A stretch of DNA of 64,000 nucleotides from Bacillota bacterium (GTDB lineage: Bacteria > Bacillota_A > Clostridia > Christensenellales > Aristaeellaceae), in NCBI GenBank assembly GCA_023421735.1, contig JAEZSP010000070.1, positions 248,001 through 312,000 on the forward strand. Reading direction: 5' to 3'. Below the pieces are notes generated by a model. It ran no database searches. It saw nothing but the letters and a program-made list of their open reading frames with translations, and was not told the DNA's origin. The position numbers and the translations under genes were made by a program. Shown piece by piece: positions 26,505 to 35,105 of this stretch (within the stretch, counting starts at the first letter, position 1; every line of letters starts with the position of its first letter).

Positions 26505-27425
26505 TCATTTTTCCGCTTTCGTCATGACCGCGAATATGTCCCGCGAAAGTTCCGCCAGCGCGCGGTCGGCGCGATTGGCGTTTTCCCTGTCCGCTTCCGC
26601 AGCGCCGAAGCTGTTGTGCAAAAGTGCGATTGCATAGGCATTTTCACCGCTCAGGACGATTCCGCAATCGTTAGTCACCCACGGAATGGTTCCCGTCTTG
26701 TGGATCACCTTCGCCTTCCCGGGGCCTTCGTCGGGGAGGAGACAGGGAATGCGGCTATTGGTCTGGCAACGCCCCATGATCTCCATCATTGCACGGCTGG
26801 CGTCCGGGGAAACGACCTCGCCCCGATAGAGCATCCCGAAGAAATGCAGCATATCGCGCGGCGTCGTTTGATCGTTTGGTATCGACGGATCATCATACAG
26901 CTTCGTCGAGAGATCAAATGCATCCGCATCCGCCCGCCGCAGATACTCCGCCATGGGCATGCCGTCCGGCGCATCCTCGAAGAGCCCGAGCACAAGCTTT
27001 CTGCATGTGAGTTCCGCCGTGGTGCCCGAAAGGCCCAAATCCGCAATCGCCTTGCGGATCGCATCGATACCCGCGAGCCGGAAACACACGTCCGCGCCCG
27101 TGTTGTCGCTGATGATCATCATGAGCATGGCGTAATCGCGCACCCGCATGGTGAGTCCGGGCGTCAAAAGCGACAGCACGCCGCTTCCGGGCGCCAGATC
27201 GTCCTCGCGCAAAGAGATCATGTCGTCGAGGTTCAGCTCTTTATCCTCGGCCCTCTGAAAGAGTGCGGCGAGTACCGGCACCTTGAAGACGCTTGCGGAG
27301 GGAAATGATACATCCGGGTTGTGAAGCACCTCAAGACCCGTTTTAAGGTCGAGGACGCCAACCCCGAGATCACCGGGGAGCATTTCCGCATATTTTGCGA
27401 TGATTTCTTCCAATTCCTTTTTCAT
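26505..27425 (-). CDS. Class A beta-lactamase-like serine hydrolase
   Basis: 306 aa with the three active-site motifs of penicillin-recognising serine enzymes: SVFK at 45-48, SDN at 106-108 and KTG at 243-245. There is no signal peptide (it starts MKKELEEIIAKYAEM), whereas true beta-lactamases are secreted. I also cannot place the ExxLN omega-loop motif. It lies 64 nt after the substrate-binding protein of an Opp operon, with a hairpin between, so a cytoplasmic peptidase or amidase acting on imported peptides is as plausible as antibiotic hydrolysis. Confidence 0.85.
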   Translation of the reverse strand: MKKELEEIIAKYAEMLPGDLGVGVLDLKTGLEVLHNPDVSFPSASVFKVPVLAALFQRAEDKELNLDDMISLREDDLAPGSGVLSLLTPGLTMRVRDYAMLMMIISDNTGADVCFRLAGIDAIRKAIADLGLSGTTAELTCRKLVLGLFEDAPDGMPMAEYLRRADADAFDLSTKLYDDPSIPNDQTTPRDMLHFFGMLYRGEVVSPDASRAMMEIMGRCQTNSRIPCLLPDEGPGKAKVIHKTGTIPWVTNDCGIVLSGENAYAIALLHNSFGAAEADRENANRADRALAELSRDIFAVMTKAEK

Positions 27426-27447
27426 CGTTCTCTCCCGTCATGAAAAT

Positions 27448-27477
27448 GAGGCGGGGAGGTCCGCCCTCCCTCGCCCC
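27448..27477 (-). terminator. Hairpin between Opp binding-protein gene and hydrolase gene
   Basis: GGGAGG/CCTCCC core flanked by GGCG/CGCC, followed on the minus strand by TCATTTTC. Probably a partial terminator that lowers hydrolase expression. Confidence 0.45.
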
Positions 27478-27489
27478 TTGATCGGTTGA

Positions 27490-29046
27490 TTATTTCACGT
27501 CGCCGAGGTAGAACCCGCCCGTGGGCGTGGTCACGATGCCCTCGATTTCGCCGCGCCACACGCGGAAGCCGTCCAGATCGCTCAGAAGCGGCACGATGGT
27601 GCAATAATCGAAGAGCTTTTTCTGAATCTCGGTGATGATCACGGTGCGCGCGTCGTAATCGATGGTTGTCGCGGCTTCATTTACCAGCGCCATTTGTCCC
27701 TCAAGATCGAGGTTCGTCACGGCGGGGTTGCGGTTGCAGAAACGGTTGACCAACAGCATCGGTTCGCCCCAGCCAAGACCGAGGTATGCGAGATCGAAGT
27801 CGCCGTCGACGACGCTCTGATTGACATAAGACCAATTCTGCGGCTCGAGCGCCATGTCGATGCCGATGGCCTTCATGTCTGCGCGCACGGACTCACCCAC
27901 CATCACGGCGGTGTCGTCGTCACGAATCTTGAACGTCAGGGTCAGCTTCTTGCCATCCTTGTCGACGTAGCCGTCACCGTCCGTATCGGTATAGCCGGAC
28001 TCTGCGAGCAGGGACTTTGCCAACTCCGGATCATATCCGTAATTCGCCTTGTAATACTCTTCCGCCGCCGGATCATAATTGAGGCAAAGCTCCTGCACGA
28101 GGCAGTAGGTCGCCACATGGAAGCTGTTGACATATGCGTTGATATTATCCCGGCTGATGCCATGGATGATCGCCTTGCGCACATTCATGTCCGAGAGGAA
28201 CTCGTTGGTGATGTTCATCTCGAAGTACTTCACGGACGCGCCCGTCGCGGTGACAACCGTCAGGCTGGAATCAGCCATCAAATCTTCGACATAGTCGGAA
28301 GGCGCGGAAGCAAGCACGTCGTATTCGCCGGTGCCGATGCCCGTATACGCGGTGAAATTTTCGACGTCCATGATGACGCGGATCGTGTCGATCTTGGAAA
28401 CACCCTTATTCTCGACGAGCGGGTTGTTCGTCTTGTAGCCGGGGTTTGCCTTCAGGATGGCATACGCGCCGGGGGAATAATCTTCGAGATAATAGGGGCC
28501 ATAGGGATGGCAGCCCCAGAGGAGCTCTTCTGCCGTCATGGAATCGAGCTCATCCTTGTCGATGACGCCGATGAAGCCGTCCATAAAGTTATACTCGAGG
28601 TCGGCGACGTAATTGGGCAGATGGAAGATGACATCTCGGCCCGAGACCTCGATGGATTCAAACTCCATGCCTGAAACGCCGTAGGTGCTGACCTGCAGAC
28701 CCCATTCGATGGACGCCTTCAGATCCTCCGGCTCGACCTGCTCGCCGGTGGAGTAGTACATGCCCTCGGGAATGGTGAGCGTCCATGTCATGCCGTCATC
28801 TGACCAAACGGCGGCAGATGCGATGCACGGAAGCGTGCCTTCCTCGCCGTGGATCAAAATGGTGTCCGCGATGAGCTGCTGGATGCCGTTCCAGGAGGTG
28901 CACTGGAACATGTCGATGCCCTGCCACTCGCTGTCGACGATGACCAACTCGGTCTTGCCCTCCGCAAGGCCGGCCGCCGGGGCGATGGCGGTCATCGTCA
29001 GCAGCATTGCGAGAACCAAGAGCGTCGTGAGAAGCCTCTTTCGCAT
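27490..29046 (-). CDS. Peptide ABC transporter substrate-binding protein (family 5), Opp system 1
   Basis: 518 aa extracellular solute-binding protein. The signal peptide (RKRLLTTLLVLAMLLTM region) ends AAGLAEG with no lipobox cysteine, so it looks cleaved by ordinary signal peptidase rather than lipid-anchored. Family-5 features: WTLTIPEGMYYSTGEQVEPED and the C-terminal region with VNQSVVDGDFDLAYLGLGW. AGGAGG lies 9 nt before the ATG. It is encoded last in the operon, after OppB, C, D and F homologues. Confidence 0.93.
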   Translation of the reverse strand: MRKRLLTTLLVLAMLLTMTAIAPAAGLAEGKTELVIVDSEWQGIDMFQCTSWNGIQQLIADTILIHGEEGTLPCIASAAVWSDDGMTWTLTIPEGMYYSTGEQVEPEDLKASIEWGLQVSTYGVSGMEFESIEVSGRDVIFHLPNYVADLEYNFMDGFIGVIDKDELDSMTAEELLWGCHPYGPYYLEDYSPGAYAILKANPGYKTNNPLVENKGVSKIDTIRVIMDVENFTAYTGIGTGEYDVLASAPSDYVEDLMADSSLTVVTATGASVKYFEMNITNEFLSDMNVRKAIIHGISRDNINAYVNSFHVATYCLVQELCLNYDPAAEEYYKANYGYDPELAKSLLAESGYTDTDGDGYVDKDGKKLTLTFKIRDDDTAVMVGESVRADMKAIGIDMALEPQNWSYVNQSVVDGDFDLAYLGLGWGEPMLLVNRFCNRNPAVTNLDLEGQMALVNEAATTIDYDARTVIITEIQKKLFDYCTIVPLLSDLDGFRVWRGEIEGIVTTPTGGFYLGDVK

Positions 29047-29110
29047 GGGTTCTTCCTCCTTTAATCATGGGTTTCTATCCATCGGCGCCGCGTTTGACGG
29101 GCCGTTCGGA

Positions 29111-30106
29111 TCATTTGGCCTGTTCCTGCGGGAACGCAAGGTGGCATGCCACCAAATGACGATCCGACAGGGGGGCGATTTCGGGGATCAGCTTCGCGCA
29201 AAGGGGCGTCGCGATGGGGCAGCGGGGATGAAACGCGCAACCCGTCGGCAGGTTAATGAGACTGCCCGGATCGCCCTTGATGAGGTGCTTTTCCCGCCCG
29301 CGCAAGCGCGGATTGAGGATTGGCGACGCCTCCATGAGTGCGCGGGTGTACGGGTGCTTCGCGTTTTCCCAGATTTCTTCAATCGGCCCATACTCCACGA
29401 GCCTGCCCAGGTACATGACCGCCACGCGATCGCTGATATAGCGGACGACGTTCAAATCATGCGTTATGACCAGATAGGTCAAATGCCGCTCCTCCTGGAG
29501 ATCCAGGAGCAAATTCAAAATCTGTGCCTGCACCGAAATGTCAAGCGCCGAGGTTGGCTCGTCGAGGATCATGATCTTCGGATCGATAACCAATGCGCGC
29601 GCAATGGCGATGCGCTGAAGCTGCCCGCCCGAGAGCTGGTGCGGATAACTGTTCAGATACTGTCGATCCATCTTAACGGAGTCAAGACTCTCACGCGCCT
29701 TTTGTTTCGCGGCAGAGCGCGACATCCCGTGCAAAATCAGCGGGCGCATGATCGAACTTTCGACCGTCTCACGCGGGTTGAGGTTCGAGGCCGGGTCTTG
29801 AAAGACCACGGCGATCTGCGCGCGCAGAAGCTTCATCGCCGCGCGGCTGACATGCGCAAGGTCCGTCCCGTCGATGACCACAGACCCGGTCGTCGGCCTC
29901 GTCAACCCCAGCATCACCCGCGCAAGCGTGGTTTTTCCGCTGCCGGATTCGCCAACAAGTCCCACGATCTCGCCGCGGTTGATGGCCAGATTCACCTCGT
30001 TTACCGCGCGCACATGGCGTTTTCCCTTGGAAAAAAAGCCATTGTCGATGGAAAAATATTTGCTCAGTCCGCGCAAATCGATGATGGGCTCCGCGCGATT
30101 TGTCAT
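29111..30106 (-). CDS. oppF: Oligopeptide ABC transporter ATPase, OppF-like, system 1
   Basis: 331 aa. Walker [18 protein letters not shown]-loop VVFQDPASNLNPR, signature LSGGQLQRIAIARAL, Walker B IMILDEPTSALDIS, then the oligopeptide/dipeptide C-terminal domain with CAFHPRCPIATPLC, cysteines like those binding a 4Fe-4S cluster in this family. The start is the ATG at 30106, overlapping the OppD stop by 4 nt (ATGA); the frame upstream lies inside oppD. Confidence 0.95.
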   Translation of the reverse strand: MTNRAEPIIDLRGLSKYFSIDNGFFSKGKRHVRAVNEVNLAINRGEIVGLVGESGSGKTTLARVMLGLTRPTTGSVVIDGTDLAHVSRAAMKLLRAQIAVVFQDPASNLNPRETVESSIMRPLILHGMSRSAAKQKARESLDSVKMDRQYLNSYPHQLSGGQLQRIAIARALVIDPKIMILDEPTSALDISVQAQILNLLLDLQEERHLTYLVITHDLNVVRYISDRVAVMYLGRLVEYGPIEEIWENAKHPYTRALMEASPILNPRLRGREKHLIKGDPGSLINLPTGCAFHPRCPIATPLCAKLIPEIAPLSDRHLVACHLAFPQEQAK

Positions 30107-31086
30107 GCTTTCCACCCTTTCCGAATGCCATCCTTCACGCCAAAGCAGCGGTAAACGTGCGTGTCGGTCAGCGCGCGATCTTCCGGATCCGTTTTTTCGC
30201 ACACATCCATCCGAATGGGACAGCGGTTGTAGAACCTGCACCCGGATATTTTGGTCAAAAGGCGCGGAACCGTCCCGTCGATGGTCTTGAGCCGCCCTTC
30301 CTTTTTGGTCTTGCGCGGAAGCGCCTGCATCAAAAGCGCCGTATAGGGATGCACGGGGTTGTCAAAGACCTCATATACCGTCCCCCGCTCCACCACTTCG
30401 CCCGCGTACATGATTGCAACCTGATCGGCAACTTCGGCCACGAGGCCGAAGTTGTGGGTGATCATCATGATCGCGGTTTGGTATTTCCGCTTGAGTTCCA
30501 ATATGATTTCGAGAATTTGCGCCTCAATGGTCACATCAAGCGCCGTCGTTGGTTCATCCGCAATCAAAAGCGAGGGATTGCGGCTGAGCATCATGGCGAT
30601 CATGACCCTTTGCCGCATGCCGCCGGACATCTCATGCGGGAACGCGCGCACCCGCTTTTTTGCATCCGGCATATGCACGGACTGATACAGTGCGATAACC
30701 TTCTCCCACGCATCCTTCTTGTTCCCGCCGTCGAGAAGAATCGCCTCCGAGACCTGTGAACCGGTCATATACACCGGGTTCAGGGAATCGAGCGGATTTT
30801 GAAAGATCATGCCGATGTCGCGGCCGCGGATTTTGGTGAGCTGGCGATCGGTCAATTCTGCGAGATTCGACCCTTGAAAGAGGATGTCTCCCGTGATCTT
30901 CGTGTTTCGTTTGTCAAGAAGCCGCATGATGGAATGTGCGACCGTAGACTTGCCACAGCCTGATTCGCCCACAATAGCGAAGATTTCCGCCTTATTGATG
31001 GAAAGATTGACGTCCCGGACGGCGGAGAGATACCCTTCCTTCACCCGGTAATCGACGGACAGATCCCGCAACTTGAGTAGCTCCAT
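30103..31086 (-). CDS. oppD: Oligopeptide ABC transporter ATPase, OppD-like, system 1
   Basis: 327 aa. Walker [17 protein letters not shown], signature [13 protein letters not shown], Walker [15 protein letters not shown], and the C-terminal cysteine segment ISGCRFYNRCPIRMDVC. Pairs with OppF to power import through the two permeases. ATG with AGGAGG upstream; 12 nt from the permease gene before it. Confidence 0.95.
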   Translation of the reverse strand: MELLKLRDLSVDYRVKEGYLSAVRDVNLSINKAEIFAIVGESGCGKSTVAHSIMRLLDKRNTKITGDILFQGSNLAELTDRQLTKIRGRDIGMIFQNPLDSLNPVYMTGSQVSEAILLDGGNKKDAWEKVIALYQSVHMPDAKKRVRAFPHEMSGGMRQRVMIAMMLSRNPSLLIADEPTTALDVTIEAQILEIILELKRKYQTAIMMITHNFGLVAEVADQVAIMYAGEVVERGTVYEVFDNPVHPYTALLMQALPRKTKKEGRLKTIDGTVPRLLTKISGCRFYNRCPIRMDVCEKTDPEDRALTDTHVYRCFGVKDGIRKGWKA

Positions 31087-31098
31087 GGACCGTCCTCC

Positions 31099-31947
31099 TT
31101 ATCTCGATTTCATCCTGGGATCCAAAAGGTCTCTAAGACCTTCGCCCAGAATTGCGAAGCTGAATACCGTGTACACCAGCGCGAGGCCGGGATAAATGGC
31201 CAGCCACGGCGCGCGGGTGATGTATGTGATTCCGTCTGAAACCATGAGTCCCCAGTCGGGAGAGGGCGGCTGTGAGCCGATGCCCAGAAACGACAGGGTC
31301 GTCGTCGCCATGATGGTGCCGGGGAGCGCCATCGATACCATGACGATGAGCGCGGGCACGATATTGGGGAGTATGTAACGAAACATCAGCGCGACGTCTC
31401 CTTCGCCAAACGCCACGCCGGTCTCGAGAAACGCCATGTTTTTAATGGACATCGTCTTTGCGCGCACGGTGCGCGCCATGGATGCCCAGCCGACCAGCGC
31501 GATCGCGATAATGGCGTTTTGAAGGTTATAGCCCAGAACAGTCACAACTGCCAGCGCCATGATCATACCCGGTACGCACCAGGTAAGATCTGCGAGAAAC
31601 AGCATGGCGCGCTCGAGCGCTCCGCCATAGTACCCGCACAGAAGCCCGATCACCACGCCCAGCGCAAGCTGGATCGAACCGCCCAGCAGCGCGACCTTCA
31701 ATGTGATGCGCGTGCCGTACACGATGCGGCTGAAGAGGTCGCGCCCCATGTTATCGGTACCGAGCAAATGCGTTGCACTCGGCGCCTGCATCTTTTCGAT
31801 GGGGTTGTTGCCGTCATAGGCGTAGGGCGCGATCTGGTTGGCAAAGATTGCGAGCACGATGATGCTCATGAGCATGGTAAAGCCGACCATGAAGTTTACA
31901 TTTTTCCAGCAGCTTCGTAAAAAATCCTTCCACGGACTTGCGTTCAA
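31099..31947 (-). CDS. oppC: Oligopeptide ABC transporter permease, OppC-like, system 1
   Basis: 282 aa: an N-terminal OppC_N segment, then about five more membrane spans. LLGTDNMGRDLFSRIVYGTRI and the EAA-loop region (ALMFRYILPNIVPALI), ending LRDLLDPRMK, are typical. The start is a TTG at 31947, 9 nt after AAAGGA; the ATG nearby is out of frame. Confidence 0.93.
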   Translation of the reverse strand: MNASPWKDFLRSCWKNVNFMVGFTMLMSIIVLAIFANQIAPYAYDGNNPIEKMQAPSATHLLGTDNMGRDLFSRIVYGTRITLKVALLGGSIQLALGVVIGLLCGYYGGALERAMLFLADLTWCVPGMIMALAVVTVLGYNLQNAIIAIALVGWASMARTVRAKTMSIKNMAFLETGVAFGEGDVALMFRYILPNIVPALIVMVSMALPGTIMATTTLSFLGIGSQPPSPDWGLMVSDGITYITRAPWLAIYPGLALVYTVFSFAILGEGLRDLLDPRMKSR

Positions 31948-31971
31948 TCGTTTTCATCCTTTCGCGGCTGG

Positions 31972-32910
31972 TCAGGCATCGCCACCGCCGGTTGAAATGC
32001 GGATCCGGGGATCCAGTAACCCGAGTACGACATCGCTTAATATGTTGCAAATGACCGTCAGCACGGATATGATCAATATAATGCACTGCACGACGTTGAA
32101 ATCCTGATAGATAATCGAACTGATCATCAAACTGCCCATGCCGGGAATGGCAAAAATCTTTTCAATGATGATATAGCCCGAAATCAGCCAGGGAAGCGAT
32201 TGAAACACCTGCACGCAGATCACGATGAGGGAATTGCGCAATACGTGCCGGAACAATACCTTTCCCTCGGTCAGACCCTTCGCATGCGCAGTATCGACAT
32301 ACCGCTCGTTCAAGACTTCGAGTGCTTCTGATTTGGTCAAACGTACCGTACTCGCAAGGCCGCCGATCACGCCCGCTGCCACAGGGAGCACATAATGCTT
32401 CCACGTCGTAAACCCGCTCAAGGGCAGCACCTTCAAATGAACCGCGAAAACGAGCATCAGGATGACAGCGAGCCAGAACGAGGGAAGCGCAGTCAATAAA
32501 AGCGTCGTCGAAATCGTCCCGCGATCAAAAAGAGTATCCTTCTTATACGCGCACAGGAGGCCCAGCGGCACCGCAAACGCATATTGTATGATCATTGTGA
32601 TAAACGTCAAGCGCAGGCTGATTGGAACGCGCACCTTCACAAGATCCCACACGGGCAGCTTATATTTGAAGGAAATTCCAAAATCCTGCCGGGAGATGAT
32701 TCCCCACAGCCAATCCGCATACTGAACCATGAGCGGCCTGTTGAGACCATACGCCTCTTTGAGCTCCGCGAGCCGCGCGGGGTCCGCCGCTTCTCCCGCC
32801 ATCAGATTGATGGGATCGCCGGGCATGAGGTACAGCATAAAAAAAACCAAAAAAGACACGCATAGCACCAGAATCAAGCCGATTAGAAGACGCTTTCCAA
32901 CATACCGCAA
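31972..32910 (-). CDS. oppB: Oligopeptide ABC transporter permease, OppB-like, system 1
   Basis: 312 aa, six membrane spans. N-terminal YVGKRLLIGLILVLCVSFLV, PGDPINLMAG, the EAA-type loop HAKGLTEGKVLFRHVLRNSL, IPGMGSLMISSI and the closing LLDPRIRI are all family features. The start is a TTG at 32910 with GGGAG 8 nt upstream. First gene of the operon oppB-C-D-F-binding protein. Confidence 0.94.
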   Translation of the reverse strand: MRYVGKRLLIGLILVLCVSFLVFFMLYLMPGDPINLMAGEAADPARLAELKEAYGLNRPLMVQYADWLWGIISRQDFGISFKYKLPVWDLVKVRVPISLRLTFITMIIQYAFAVPLGLLCAYKKDTLFDRGTISTTLLLTALPSFWLAVILMLVFAVHLKVLPLSGFTTWKHYVLPVAAGVIGGLASTVRLTKSEALEVLNERYVDTAHAKGLTEGKVLFRHVLRNSLIVICVQVFQSLPWLISGYIIIEKIFAIPGMGSLMISSIIYQDFNVVQCIILIISVLTVICNILSDVVLGLLDPRIRISTGGGDA

Positions 32911-32940
32911 GCGCGCATCTCCCTTCCTAATAGAGGAAAA

Positions 32941-32983
32941 TCTTATAAAGAAAAAGGGGCAGAAAACGTACTGTCGCCCCTTT
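32941..32983 (-). promoter_or_regulatory. 5' leader hairpin of Opp operon 1
   Basis: On the minus strand an 8-bp stem (32976-32983 with 32953-32960) is followed by TTCTTTATAAG. It begins only a few nt after the expected transcription start. It looks like an intrinsic terminator but could equally be a 5' stabilising hairpin. Confidence 0.55.
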
Positions 32984-32993
32984 GCTCATTTCA

Positions 32994-33023
32994 ATACTAC
33001 CACATTTTTATACATGCAGTCAA
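32994..33023 (-). promoter_or_regulatory. Promoter of Opp operon 1
   Basis: On the minus strand TTGACT (33018-33023), an 18-nt spacer and TAGTAT (32994-32999). Confidence 0.75.
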
Positions 33024-33667
33024 CATGTAACCGACTGGCCGGGAATAAATTTCTGGAAAATTCGTAATTTTTCAGTTAACACTTTTGCATATAAAAATCG
33101 CGATTCAACCAATTCATTTGTCATATTTCGATTTAAACTCCCAACTCGTTCGTTTTGTTGCATTCAAAAATCAAATCTAATGCAATTACGAGCTAAGCGC
33201 GTCGAAAGAGAACCGGTGCCCAAAAATAGCATCAAGAGAATATTGCAATATTATGCATTATTGGTGTATATCATGCATTCACTGCACGTGCAAAACGTTT
33301 CCCGTTTTTTATTTGGTTCACTCTTTCCCACGTCTCATATCAGCCCTTCAAAAATTTAGACTTTAGTTTGTTTTACTGGAATTCGACAAAAAAAGACCGT
33401 AGTCTGCATATATCAAAAAGCCTTCCCAAGCGTCGTCTATTCCCGACTTTGGCATGGAAAGCCGCTTTTTCTGTATTTTATCTCCATCAAACGCAATGCA
33501 GACAATTGCATATAAATGCAAAAGGCGCGCACATTATTTGTAATGACGTCGTAATGTTTTTGAATCCTTCTCGCAATGTGCAATCAACATATCTCGTTTT
33601 CAGGCATCATAGCCGATCGTCCCCATTGCCGCATCGGGTATGTGTCACTTACCCACCAAAGACAATC
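33024..33667. other. AT-rich gap with no recognisable gene
   Basis: About 640 bp, clearly more AT-rich than the surrounding coding sequence, with many ATGCAT/TGCAT/GCATAT motifs. The frames across it (for example 33368-33943 plus) are rich in rare residues, lack a ribosome site and match nothing I know. It may be decayed or foreign DNA; I see no RNA gene. Confidence 0.6.
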
Positions 33668-33696
33668 TTGCGTGTTGTTCACGTTTGTTATATAAT
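33668..33696 (+). promoter_or_regulatory. Promoter of the acyltransferase-gltS operon
   Basis: TTGCGT (33668-33673), a 17-nt spacer and TATAAT (33691-33696). The resulting leader would be about 165 nt. Confidence 0.75.
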
Positions 33697-33867
33697 AATC
33701 TCGTTGCATCATGATGCGGAGAAACTGTCTTGCACGCGAGTCATGCCGATATTGCGCATTGAAATCCGACAAAGCAACGCCGCCGCCCATGCGGAAGGCG
33801 TTCATCTTTGGCTTTCATATCCAAGACCTTACCGGTGCGCACGATACGGCATAAGGGAGATCGAGCC

Positions 33868-35103
33868 ATGCGCCCGGCAATCCGCCGCCTGTTGGGTGAA
33901 GACGAATCAAATCTCTTTCACGCATATACTGGACAAAGGGTGATCGATATGAAGGGTTATCGCTGGCACGTTCTGTTCTACGAATTGATGCGTCCGCTCG
34001 TCGGGCCGCCCATCAAACTTTTGTTAAAGTACAAACCAACTCCCATTCCCCTCATCGAAGGACCTTGCCTCGTGGTTGCGAACCACAATACCGATTTTGA
34101 CGCCATCTTGCTGGGCCTTGCCTTTCCCAAACACATGTACTACGTTGCAAGTGAACATATCTTCCGGACGCGATTGATTCGCGCGCTGCTTTCTCTCTTT
34201 CTGGGGCCCATTCCAAAGCGCAAGGGCGGCACGGATGTCCGGACCGCCATGCAGATGGCGCGCAGATTTCGGGCGGGACAGAGCATCGGCCTGTTCGCAG
34301 AGGGAAATAAGTCCTTTCACGGCTCAACCTGCCCCATCCATCCCGCAACCGGCTCTATGGTCAAGGCTTCCGGCGCGACGCTCGTCACGTATCGGCTGGA
34401 AGGCGGCTATTTTACGAGTCCTCGCTGGGGGCACACGCTTCGGCGCGGCGGCATGCGCGGCGTTCCGATTCAAACGTACCCGCCCAGCGAACTTGCCGCA
34501 ATGACGCCGCATGCGATCAATGAAATCATTGCGCGCGATATTTTTGAAGATGCGTATGCCAATCAGCGCGAACATCCCATCCGCTATCGCGGCAAACGAC
34601 TTGCGGAGGGGATCGAAAACGCGCTGTATGCCTGCCCACGCTGTCATGCATTTGGCACGGTGCGCGGAAAGGGCGACCGGGTTCTCTGCACATGTGGTTT
34701 AGAGGCGAGATATACGGAAACGGGCATGCTCACCGGTACAGACATTCCCTTTTCATCCTTGCAGGATTGGGGCGACTGGCAGAAGACGTTCATCCAGGCT
34801 TGTGTCCGCGAAAAGACCGAAGCCCCCCTTTTCTCCGATGCGGATCAGACCATCGTCCGCATCCACGCAGATCATCGAACAAATGATGTTGCGCACGGTA
34901 CGCTATTTTTCGGCCGAGGGGGACTCACCTGTGGCGCGCTGCATCTCCCGCTTTCCGATATCAGCGGGCTTGAAATATATGGAAGAAACACAATCGTTTT
35001 TTCAGACGGAGCCGGGAACCGCTATCAGGTGATTTCGCCTGCGGAGCGCAGTGGACTTAAGTACTTCGATGCCTACGAAATCATGCGGCAAGGGGGCGAC
35101 TGA
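33868..35103 (+). CDS. PlsC-type acyltransferase with zinc ribbon and C-terminal beta domain
   Basis: 411 aa. Residues 25-220 form a lysophospholipid acyltransferase domain: motif I NHNTDFD (catalytic His73, Asp78), the region PIPKRKGGTDV, and FAEGNKS as the glycerol-phosphate-binding motif. Then come four cysteines, CPRC (256, 259) and CTC (274, 276), forming a probable zinc ribbon, and a beta-rich tail (GTLFFGRGGLTCGALHLPL to DAYEIMRQ) resembling a PH/GRAM-like fold. Usual PlsC proteins are about 200-250 aa, so the C-terminal half is an addition. ATG at 33868 after AAGGGAGA; an ATG 28 codons later also has a ribosome site. 2 nt before gltS. Confidence 0.82.
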   Translation: MRPAIRRLLGEDESNLFHAYTGQRVIDMKGYRWHVLFYELMRPLVGPPIKLLLKYKPTPIPLIEGPCLVVANHNTDFDAILLGLAFPKHMYYVASEHIFRTRLIRALLSLFLGPIPKRKGGTDVRTAMQMARRFRAGQSIGLFAEGNKSFHGSTCPIHPATGSMVKASGATLVTYRLEGGYFTSPRWGHTLRRGGMRGVPIQTYPPSELAAMTPHAINEIIARDIFEDAYANQREHPIRYRGKRLAEGIENALYACPRCHAFGTVRGKGDRVLCTCGLEARYTETGMLTGTDIPFSSLQDWGDWQKTFIQACVREKTEAPLFSDADQTIVRIHADHRTNDVAHGTLFFGRGGLTCGALHLPLSDISGLEIYGRNTIVFSDGAGNRYQVISPAERSGLKYFDAYEIMRQGGD

Positions 35104-35105
35104 CG

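Noticed and set aside
33368..33943. 191-codon frame in the AT-rich gap
   Set aside because: No ribosome site, no recognisable motif, scattered Cys/His/Arg, and it runs into the start of the acyltransferase in another frame.
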